Assembly (NCBI GenBank): GCA_964498785.1
Contig: CAZCJL010000063.1
Coordinates: 1-37,528 of the forward strand
Direction of reading: 5' to 3'
Origin: Mariaggregatimicrobium sp964498785
GTDB lineage: Bacteria; Zhuqueibacterota; Zhuqueibacteria; Thermofontimicrobiales; Thiofontviventaceae
DNA length: 37,528 bases
Shown: piece by piece, positions 9,034-15,838 of the stretch
How positions within the stretch are numbered: the first letter of the stretch is position 1
Layout of the letters: each line of letters begins with the position of its first letter
Translations under genes and position numbers: made by a program
The notes under the pieces: model-generated
The model's database searches: none
Told to the model about the DNA's origin: nothing
Seen by the model: only the letters and a program-made list of their open reading frames with translations

Positions 9034-9655
9034 AAAAGCCTCCTGATTTTAATTACTAATGATATTTGGGTAGATATTTTGTTTGATTTGATAAATGCCA
9101 TGATAATGATATTGATGAAGAAAGGGGGAATCAGATCGCACTTGGAAATCTTGTAGTAGTCTTCGTTGGTAATGGCGGCGATATCGCCCTGAACAGTTTG
9201 GAGTATGGTTTTTACAATACAATTTCCAGTAAAAATGGAGTTTGCTCTTTTCATCAGTTGAAGTCTCAACTTTTTTTATTATTTCAATATGAAAAAGCGA
9301 ATAATCTACAGCGAAAACTCTCCACCCATTTCACCGCACACTTCCTCTAATCGTACTGTATGCTTCAATATACCAATATTACTCGCTTTGTCTCGGCAAA
9401 TAGTAAGAAAGTATCGGACTATTGTAACAAAATTTTGTGGGAGATTCTTATGGTTGGATATCGACAAGCGTAACCTGCCAAAGGGCTTTATTGCATAGTG
9501 TTTATTGACTTAAACAAAATCTTTAGTAATGCAATGATTTTCTGTAAATCATCGTTCGCCTTTTTTGATTGATGCGCATTTTGGCCCAGCGGACTTTAGC
9601 CACTGCACAGCTTTTATCGGTATGCACAGGATTTAACAAACATGATAGTAATTAT
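9034..9655. other. Intergenic region without a supportable gene
   Basis: This gap of about 620 bases lies between the glycosidase remnant and the toxin gene. Two short open frames cross it (79 codons on minus at 9030-9269, 69 codons on plus at 9289-9498), but neither shows a ribosome site or a recognisable motif. A perfect 12-base palindrome GGCGATATCGCC sits at 9177-9188. The region may be decayed coding sequence. Confidence 0.4.
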
Positions 9656-9913
9656 CTATTTTCGATATACTTCTTTTCGATGAGCAATGCGCAAGATAAT
9701 GACCGTTTCTGTTTCTATAATGGAAAATAAAACTCGATAATCACCAACGCGAAATTTTCTTAAACTTGCAAATTTGCCTTTGAGTAGGGGATACTTCTCA
9801 GCGTTTTCTGAAAGTTCAGCGTTGATCTTATCAAATATCTCTAGTACGATAGATTTATCTATCTTTTTTAAATCTTTTGATACTGATTTTTTAAATGTGA
9901 TTTTATAAGCCAA
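9656..9913 (-). CDS. RelE/ParE-family toxin
   Basis: This 85-residue basic protein has the RelE-superfamily pattern: an N-terminal MAYKITFKKSVSKDLKKID helix region, then LRKFRVGDYRVLFSI, and a C-terminal IAHRKEVYRK. RelE-type toxins cut mRNA at the ribosome or, in the ParE branch, poison gyrase. The HRKEVY ending fits the RelE side, but the target is not provable here. Its start overlaps the end of the upstream antitoxin gene by 11 bases, which is typical translational coupling. The pair is probably autoregulated through the palindromes upstream of the antitoxin. Confidence 0.9.
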   Translation of the reverse strand: MAYKITFKKSVSKDLKKIDKSIVLEIFDKINAELSENAEKYPLLKGKFASLRKFRVGDYRVLFSIIETETVIILRIAHRKEVYRK

Positions 9914-10121
9914 TTTGTTTTCTCATTTCATCTAATGTGATTATTGGATCAGTCGGATCATTCAATCGATCGAGAGCAATTTGCAAATCGGCTCGTTCCT
10001 CAAAATACATTTCCAATGCTTTTTGAATATGGAACGATTTAGGCCTTTCAGTTTCCTTTGATATCTGGTCGAGTGCATTTGCCAATATTTCAGGCAGCCG
10101 CACAGATAAAGCTTTATTCAT
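9903..10121 (-). CDS. Ribbon-helix-helix antitoxin
   Basis: This 72-residue protein begins with a ribbon-helix-helix DNA-binding domain: LSVRLPEILANALDQI, then a turn with ETERPKSFHIQKALEMYFEE. A flexible acidic C-terminal tail (LNDPTDPIITLDEMRKQIGL) would wrap the toxin. The start is supported by GGAG seven bases upstream. The gene precedes and overlaps the RelE-like toxin, the standard order. It most likely represses its own promoter by binding the repeated TTGTAAT half-sites just upstream. Confidence 0.9.
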   Translation of the reverse strand: MNKALSVRLPEILANALDQISKETERPKSFHIQKALEMYFEERADLQIALDRLNDPTDPIITLDEMRKQIGL

Positions 10122-10132
10122 TTTGTAGCTCC

Positions 10133-10173
10133 TTGTAATTTGTGTATTACAATATAATACAAATGATTGTAAT
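10133..10173. promoter_or_regulatory. Probable autoregulatory operator of the toxin-antitoxin operon
   Basis: Directly upstream of the antitoxin start, TTGTAAT occurs at 10133-10139 and 10167-10173, with its inverted form ATTACAA at 10146-10152. A second perfect inverted repeat, TGTATTA/TAATACA with a 5-base spacer, lies at 10143-10161. Multiple half-sites overlapping a promoter are what ribbon-helix-helix antitoxins bind. The assignment rests on position and symmetry. Confidence 0.6.
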
Positions 10174-10262
10174 TTTCAAGTCATTATTTTTTGTTTTATC
10201 TTAAGAAGATAGGCAGGATGTGAATATTCGTTGAGGAAGGTATTCGATATTAAAACCACCAT

Positions 10263-11018
10263 TTAGCTGCCGAACCAATGCTTAAATTCAGAAGCTTTGG
10301 CTTTGCTAACGAACAGTTCTTCATGTGGTGCCGGGATAACTTTCAATTTCAGTCTGCCATTGAAATAATGGGCAACTTCTTTTATTGCTTTGCGGGATAC
10401 GATGTATTGGCGATTGACTCTATAAAAATCATCAGAACTGATTTGGTGCTCTATAGAGTCGAGTTGTTGATCAATTGTATATTTTTCCTTCTTTAAAGTA
10501 ATGCCATAGACAATTGTATTTTTAATAAAAAAGTAGGCAAAATCAGAAACAGATACAGGCAGTATGCGATCCTGATCGTGAATAAGAAACGTTTTTTTCG
10601 TTTTCTTTTTCGAAGACAATCCAAATTCTGAAATTAATTTTGAAATATTGTGGTAATTGATTTCTGTTCTGTTTTGATAAATTTTTTGATACTTGTCCAG
10701 CGAAAATTTCAGTGCTTCTTTTTGAATCGGTTTCAGGATGTAATCAATGCTATTCACTTTAAACGCCTGGATAGCGTATTGGTTGTGTGCCGTGGTGAAA
10801 ATGACCGGAAATTCGATATTGACCTCACGATTATTCCAAATCCGAACAAACACATCCTGGATGAAATCTTTTGCCAGTTCCTCCGAATTTGTCCGAACCC
10901 AGAAAAAATGAAACAGCTTGTGATAATATTGTAAATATAAACTGTCAAAGGCATCTGAATCAGATGCTTTTATTCGAACCTTCAGATCTTCATTGGGCAT
11001 GTGTTGATTTTTGTTCAT
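10263..11018 (-). CDS. Chimeric regulator: sigma-70 region 2 + C-terminal half receiver + LytTR DNA-binding domain
   Basis: One continuous 251-codon frame joins pieces of two regulator types. Residues about 1-66 match ECF sigma-factor region 2 (AFDSLYLQYYHKLFHFF, then EELAKDFIQDVFVRIWNNRE). At about residue 67 the sequence becomes the second half of a LytTR-type response regulator receiver (FPVIFTTAHNQYAIQAF, VNSIDYILKP). A complete LytTR DNA-binding domain follows (about 145-250; FYRVNRQYIVS, FNGRLKLKV). The sigma part lacks region 4. The receiver half lacks the acidic pair and the phospho-acceptor Asp, so ordinary phospho-control is impossible. It may be a recombination product with a new function, a decaying fusion, or an assembly error. 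No good ribosome site precedes either ATG (11018 or 11000). Confidence 0.8.
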   Translation of the reverse strand: MNKNQHMPNEDLKVRIKASDSDAFDSLYLQYYHKLFHFFWVRTNSEELAKDFIQDVFVRIWNNREVNIEFPVIFTTAHNQYAIQAFKVNSIDYILKPIQKEALKFSLDKYQKIYQNRTEINYHNISKLISEFGLSSKKKTKKTFLIHDQDRILPVSVSDFAYFFIKNTIVYGITLKKEKYTIDQQLDSIEHQISSDDFYRVNRQYIVSRKAIKEVAHYFNGRLKLKVIPAPHEELFVSKAKASEFKHWFGS

Positions 11019-11557
11019 GCAATATTAGCACTTTAAAAATTTTTTTGGGATTACTTTTTTACACTTCATTTATAAAAAATGTTCCTTTGAAATTGTCTCA
11101 AGTTGCTTTAAAAGATCAAAACGAACTTTATAGTATTACAAATGAACTTTTGCATTTAGGGTGTTTCTACATTGCGGCTTACCGCGCTGGGTAAATAGTA
11201 TTATAAAAGCATCTGGCGTACGAATAATTATGAAATCTTCAAGCGTTAACGTGAATGAACTTTGTTGTCGTTTGTGTCGAATTGCTAAAATAGTAATTCA
11301 TTATTATTTAACCTAAATTATTCATGAATCATATTGTTAATAGGCATAACTTAATTTGAAATAATTATTTAAATTTATTTTTTTAAAAAACTCAATTTAA
11401 AGATCATTAGCAGAATGATTTTTCGGCAGAATAATTAATTCATTAAAAATCAATCACTCTGCCGTTTAATTATTCTATTAAAAAAGATTTTTTGAATAAT
11501 TCAGGTTAAAGATTAATGAAATCATGCACATTAAATGAACCAAATTTAAAATAGTTC

Positions 11558-11586
11558 TTGACAAATAAGAATTTTTTTATTATTAT
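11558..11586 (+). promoter_or_regulatory. Near-consensus sigma-70-type promoter candidate
   Basis: TTGACA at 11558-11563 and TATTAT at 11581-11586 are separated by 17 bases, close to the housekeeping consensus. It would start transcription near 11593 and leave a leader of about 290 bases before the first plus-strand gene. If the organism uses a different sigma consensus, this match carries less weight. Confidence 0.45.
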
Positions 11587-11762
11587 CTTAGAGCGTTAAG
11601 TAAGTCGTTTTATAATTTCAATGATTAAATCCATTTTTATAATTGAATGAAAAACTCACTACTCCCATCGATTAAACTGCTTAATTACTTGACTTTGTGT
11701 GAGCTCAAAATTCATACTAAAATGATTGAAAGGAAATAATTTTAACATATTTGAAATTTTTG

Positions 11763-11805
11763 TTGAAATGTTAAGAAAATTTTATTATATTGTGGTTAAC
11801 CACAA
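11763..11805 (+). promoter_or_regulatory. Promoter with overlapping 16-bp palindromic operator
   Basis: TTGAAA (11763-11768) and TATATT (11786-11791) are spaced by 17 bases. The perfect palindrome TTGTGGTTAACCACAA (11790-11805) covers the end of the -10 box and the expected start site. This is a typical place for a repressor such as a LacI- or GntR-type sugar regulator to block initiation. A partial half-site (TAACCA) follows near 11811. The leader to the first gene would be about 80 bases. No cognate regulator gene is obvious in the window. Confidence 0.5.
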
Positions 11806-11879
11806 ACCGCTAACCACTGGCCAGAATGTTTGCTCAAAAAATATCGTAAAATCGATAATCATGAAGGAGAAGGAATTAC

Positions 11880-14249
11880 ATGTTTAAAAAATCCCACCAG
11901 TTGTTTTGGCTAAACTTGCTCATTCTCTTTTGTATCAATCTCCCACTTCAATCTCAGGAAATTATATTCAAATACACGGTCATCGATAGCCAGGCTGTGG
12001 GTCATCGAAAAGTTGCAGATATCAATAATGACGGATTGAATGATATCGTCGCCGCGGTTCATGAGGATCACAAAAGCCTGCTGGTATGGTATGAGTCTCC
12101 GAGCTGGCGAAAGCACGTGATGACGGTCATCAGCGATTTTGATGATTATCCCGGTTACCGTTCGTGCGATATGGAACCGGGCGATATTGACGGCGATGGC
12201 GATGTCGACGTGGCGGGACGCATTGGGCTTCCACATCCGAATAATGAAGATGGCGTGGACTGCTGGTTTGAAAATCCCGCGCCGAATGGGAATCCGGCAC
12301 AAGACATCTGGCAACGTCATGATTTGAGTGAAACAGATTATGTCAAAGATGTCGAATTGGTTGATTTAAATAATGACGGTAAACTGGATATCGTCACCCG
12401 GTCCACAGCTCATAAATTACACATCCATTTACAACAAAAAAATGCAGATTCCTGGAAAGACATTGTGTTGAATATTCCGGGACACGATGGCATGGCGACC
12501 GGCGACATCGACAGAGACGGTGATCCTGATTTAATACTCAATGGATTCTGGATTGAGACGCCGGACGAATTGACCACGCCGTGGGAAAAACACGATTTTG
12601 ATGACAAATGGTATTCACAACACACCGGAGACGAGGGACGATGGTTTGATAACAATACAAAGGTCGCGGTCAATGATATGAACTCGGACGGTCGCCTTGA
12701 TATCATTATTGCCATGGCAGAGACAAAGGGATTTCCGGTGTGTTGGTACGAAGCCCCGGTCGATCCGGTGAATGGCGAATGGCTGCAGCACATCATTGGT
12801 TATATGGATTGTTGTCACAGTTTAAATGTCGCGGATTTTGACAATGATGGCGATCCGGATGTGATGGCGGCAGAACTCGGTATTACCGAAGCGCCTTTCC
12901 CGGTGGTGATGTTCGTAAATCAGGGGAATTCGTTGAAATGGCTGCGTCAGGAACTATCAAACAAAGGCAATTATAGTGCGGCAGTCGGAGATATTGGGAA
13001 TGACGGAGATGTGGATATCATCGGATTGCGCAAATACAATGCGCCTCCGATTGAAATGTGGGAAAATTTGACCGCAGATGGCAAGGCGCCCCACATTAAA
13101 AAAGTCAAAGCAGTGAAGCAGAGGTATTTTTTGCCTCTGAAAGTAAGCACAGGTCAATTCCATCGTTTTGATAAACCAGTCGAACTAAAAATTAATTTCA
13201 CAGACATGTTGCGTCAATTGAAGATCAGCGAGGCGATTGATCTGAATTCATTGAAATTAGTGGAAACAGGCGCAGATGAAACCATCCTAAATGATGCTAT
13301 CGTATTTCAATTTGAAAAGTCCGAAAAATTTGATGATCGCAAAAATGCAACAGGCACGCTTATCTTTATGCTGACAGGATACACTCCGGCAAACAGCGAC
13401 AGAAATTTCCGCCTCTATTTTGATACCGGCGCCGGCAGGTACAAACGACCGGATATGCCGGCACTGGTATCGCTCGAGGAAGTAACAGAGTATGAAGGAG
13501 AATCTGCCTATAAAATAACGACACCGCAGGGTATATATTTCTATCACAAAAGAGGTTCGGGATTCGCCAGTCTGATTGATGTGAATGGAAATGACTGGGT
13601 CAGTTATCATCCCGAAGGTGGCTCTGCCGGGAATTATCGCGGAATTCCCAATCTGGCGTACGATGGCGCGGGAGAATTCCATCCGGGCAGACCGGAGGGA
13701 AACCGGGAAAGCAAAATTATATCCAGTGGTCCGGTGAAATTTTCCATCAGATCAGAATCGAAGGATGGTAAGTGGGGCTGCATCTGGGATATTTATCCGG
13801 CGTACGCCACAATGACGTTATTCAAGAAAGGCGACAAACCATACTGGATTCTTTACGAAGGAACGCCGGGCGGAAAACTGGACGTGGCTGGTGATTTCTG
13901 GGTGAATTCCGCAGGAGAACGACGGTCGGCGTCGCAGGATTGGGTCGGCGAATTGCCCGATCCGGAATGGGTTTATTTTGGCGATACCCGGCTGGGACGG
14001 GTTCTCTATTACATCCATCACGAAGATAATGACGCCGCAGATCAATTCTGGCAGATGCAGCAAAATATGACTGTGTTCGGATTTGGGCGTGAATACAGAT
14101 GTTGCGAAAAATATTTGACTGCGGTTCCGGCACACCTGACCATCGGCTTTGCAGAAAATAACGATTTTGAAGAAATTAAAAAGGTGATTGAATCTGCTTA
14201 TAAACCATTAACTATCTCTGTGGGTGCACCTGAAAAACAAAATAATTAG
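11880..14249 (+). CDS. Secreted seven-bladed FG-GAP propeller protein with unknown C-terminal domain
   Basis: The 789-residue protein has a signal peptide (hydrophobic LNLLILFCINLP, then LQSQ). Seven FG-GAP/VCBS calcium-loop repeats follow, such as GDIDGDGDVDVAG, VDLNNDGKLDIV and ADFDNDGDPDVMAA. They fill about residues 30-400 and should form one seven-bladed propeller. The C-terminal half (about 405-789) is beta-rich with many aromatic residues (GIYFYHKRGSG, GNYRGIPNLAY, FGDTRLGRVLYYIHH), and I do not recognise its family. It is the first gene after the palindromic promoter, with an AAGGAG site upstream of the ATG. It likely binds or processes polysaccharide outside the cytoplasm; enzyme activity is possible but not shown. 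Its propeller is paralogous to the one at 18570. Confidence 0.88.
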   Translation: MFKKSHQLFWLNLLILFCINLPLQSQEIIFKYTVIDSQAVGHRKVADINNDGLNDIVAAVHEDHKSLLVWYESPSWRKHVMTVISDFDDYPGYRSCDMEPGDIDGDGDVDVAGRIGLPHPNNEDGVDCWFENPAPNGNPAQDIWQRHDLSETDYVKDVELVDLNNDGKLDIVTRSTAHKLHIHLQQKNADSWKDIVLNIPGHDGMATGDIDRDGDPDLILNGFWIETPDELTTPWEKHDFDDKWYSQHTGDEGRWFDNNTKVAVNDMNSDGRLDIIIAMAETKGFPVCWYEAPVDPVNGEWLQHIIGYMDCCHSLNVADFDNDGDPDVMAAELGITEAPFPVVMFVNQGNSLKWLRQELSNKGNYSAAVGDIGNDGDVDIIGLRKYNAPPIEMWENLTADGKAPHIKKVKAVKQRYFLPLKVSTGQFHRFDKPVELKINFTDMLRQLKISEAIDLNSLKLVETGADETILNDAIVFQFEKSEKFDDRKNATGTLIFMLTGYTPANSDRNFRLYFDTGAGRYKRPDMPALVSLEEVTEYEGESAYKITTPQGIYFYHKRGSGFASLIDVNGNDWVSYHPEGGSAGNYRGIPNLAYDGAGEFHPGRPEGNRESKIISSGPVKFSIRSESKDGKWGCIWDIYPAYATMTLFKKGDKPYWILYEGTPGGKLDVAGDFWVNSAGERRSASQDWVGELPDPEWVYFGDTRLGRVLYYIHHEDNDAADQFWQMQQNMTVFGFGREYRCCEKYLTAVPAHLTIGFAENNDFEEIKKVIESAYKPLTISVGAPEKQNN

Positions 14250-14261
14250 AGGGAGCAGGAG

Positions 14262-15503
14262 ATGAAGAAAAACTATTTTGTGATTGTTCTTATCGGCACG
14301 CTTTTATTGACGGCTTTTTGCATTGCTCAGGAGAATCAGGGTAAAATTTTTAAAGAATACTCTTATACAAAAGACCACATCCGCTGCGCGTTACGCAGCA
14401 ATCACACCAAAGACGGCACGCTCCGACCGAATAATTATCCCGACATGATGGAATTTTATTTAAATATCGACGATCTGGATAAGGCAATCGGCGCTGAATT
14501 TATCGTGGAGTATTGGGGCGGGCATATCGGCACCAGTGATCAGAAATTTAAGTTTAATGGCAATGAATTCATTCCTCTGCCTGGAATTAAAAACACACCC
14601 ACTGATCCGCAATGTTATTATCGAAACATCCTTGGCGCCAGTGTTGAGGTTCCTCTGAATCATTTAAAAGAAGGTGAAAATTTGATGCAATTCAGCCTGG
14701 GACCGCAGACCTGTTACAGTTTTAACTGGGCGTGGTATTTTTTGTATTCAGTGACCATGCGCATCTATTATGATGAATCCAAACCCCATCCGACCGGTCG
14801 CGTCGTATCTCCGAAGTCGGGGGAAACGATTGCTGATTTGCCGCGATTCAAAGCAGAGGTATCCAGTCCCAACGGCAAAATCACCGAGGTTATTTTTCTC
14901 GGCTATTATGATGATTTCGACTGGAAAGGAACCGGCGAGTTCCGGCAGTGGCATTTTCAGTATCAATACGGGACGATAAAACAATATCTGGGACGGGTCA
15001 TTCGTCCGCCGTTTGAAGCGACCTGGAATAATAAATTCGTTCCCGATCAAACCAAACCAATGAAAATAAAAGCAATGATCACCGATGAAACCGGGATGAA
15101 GTATATGACGCCGGTGGTGGATAATATCAAAATGGTTCGGGAGGGTCGCTCCGTAAAAATGTACGCATCGGACGATGTCCCGGAAAATTTCGGCGTTCGG
15201 GTCGGAAAGCAGAAGTCATGCACTGTCGATGTACCTGATGATTTATCACAAGCAAAATCATGCCGTCTTGTGGTTTCCACCTGGTCCGGCGCCACGGATG
15301 ATGGTTCCAGGCATGAGATTGGTTTGAACGGCGTAAAATTATCTGATAATTTCGGAACGTTCCATAGTTTTAGTTACAAAATGCTGCATGTCCCGATGGA
15401 TCTTTTGAAACAGGGCACCAACGAAATTTATATTTATTCTGATTTCGAGGGACATGCATTGGAAATCAATTGGCCGGGACTGGTGTTTCTGATTGAGTAT
15501 TAA
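14262..15503 (+). CDS. Secreted beta-rich protein of unknown function
   Basis: This 413-residue protein has a clear signal peptide (MKKNYFVIVLIGTLLLTAFC, then AQENQ). The mature part is rich in beta-strand-like, Trp/Tyr-containing segments: VEYWGGHIGTSDQKFKFNG, FNWAWYFLYSVTMRIYYDE, a middle Ig-like stretch after GRVVSPKSGETI, and a C-terminal jelly-roll-like stretch with DDGSRHEIGLNGVKLSDN. This suggests two or three beta-sandwich modules of the kind that bind or cut polysaccharide, but I recognise no catalytic motif. It starts 12 bases after the propeller gene, behind an AGGAG site, so the two are almost certainly co-transcribed and probably act on the same substrate. Confidence 0.8.
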   Translation: MKKNYFVIVLIGTLLLTAFCIAQENQGKIFKEYSYTKDHIRCALRSNHTKDGTLRPNNYPDMMEFYLNIDDLDKAIGAEFIVEYWGGHIGTSDQKFKFNGNEFIPLPGIKNTPTDPQCYYRNILGASVEVPLNHLKEGENLMQFSLGPQTCYSFNWAWYFLYSVTMRIYYDESKPHPTGRVVSPKSGETIADLPRFKAEVSSPNGKITEVIFLGYYDDFDWKGTGEFRQWHFQYQYGTIKQYLGRVIRPPFEATWNNKFVPDQTKPMKIKAMITDETGMKYMTPVVDNIKMVREGRSVKMYASDDVPENFGVRVGKQKSCTVDVPDDLSQAKSCRLVVSTWSGATDDGSRHEIGLNGVKLSDNFGTFHSFSYKMLHVPMDLLKQGTNEIYIYSDFEGHALEINWPGLVFLIEY

Positions 15504-15585
15504 AGAAGTAGTGAGATATGCAGCGCAGATATTTGCCGGAGTGAAATCCCTTTATGGATTTCAAATCCAGCCTGAACTAGAAAAA

Positions 15586-15746
15586 GATGCTGTCCATGAT
15601 ACCCTTGCGAAGGTTTTTCAAAACAGGTCAATCTTTCGATTGATATTAATTCCTGTAGTCATCTATTTATTATATTGTTGTCAAATCTTCTCAAGGGATT
15701 ATTCAACAAAATCAAAGTTATTAAACAGGCTGTAAAGGGCTTTCAC
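15586..15746. repeat. MITE-like element, core 1, degenerate copy
   Basis: In the gap between the beta-rich protein and the GH31 gene, ACCCTTGCGAAGGTTTTTC at 15601-15619 matches the core-1 arm exactly. The right arm (15683-15698) is a diverged AAATCTTCTCAAGGGA. GCTGTCCATGATAC on the left and a CAGGCTGTAAAGGGC tract on the right are worn versions of the terminal repeats. It has the same orientation as the copy at 18323-18511. The remaining bases of the 15504-15838 gap show no gene. Confidence 0.6.
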
Positions 15747-15838
15747 TACTAACTTATAGAAATCAGCAAAAAGATTTGAAAAACATCACGAACTGCATCT
15801 CTCTAAAATATAATTTACCGGATAAATAGGGAATAAAA

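Larger units (their letters stand above)
11019..11879. other. AT-rich divergent intergenic region
   Basis: These 861 bases separate the minus-strand regulator genes from the plus-strand carbohydrate genes. No supportable gene is present. Nested inverted repeats lie at 11424-11476 (CGGCAGA with TCTGCCG; AGAATAATTAA with TTAATTATTCT); the two pairings interlock rather than nest cleanly. Two plus-strand promoter candidates are listed separately. The length and AT-richness fit a control region for the downstream operon. Confidence 0.6.

Noticed and set aside
9030..9498. Two short open frames (minus 9030-9269 and plus 9289-9498)
   Set aside because: Neither has a ribosome site, recognisable motif or supporting neighbour; they are more likely chance frames in AT-rich sequence.
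10871..11194. Plus-strand 107-codon frame crossing the start of the chimeric regulator
   Set aside because: It overlaps the sigma-like domain antisense and extends into AT-rich non-coding sequence without motif or ribosome site.
11019..11879. Possible small RNA or riboswitch in the long divergent region
   Set aside because: Only short inverted repeats were seen; no known riboswitch core or conserved RNA element could be recognised by eye.
11910..12320. Antisense frame of 136 codons inside the first propeller gene
   Set aside because: The sense frame has seven clear FG-GAP repeats and a signal peptide; the antisense frame mirrors the repeat composition.
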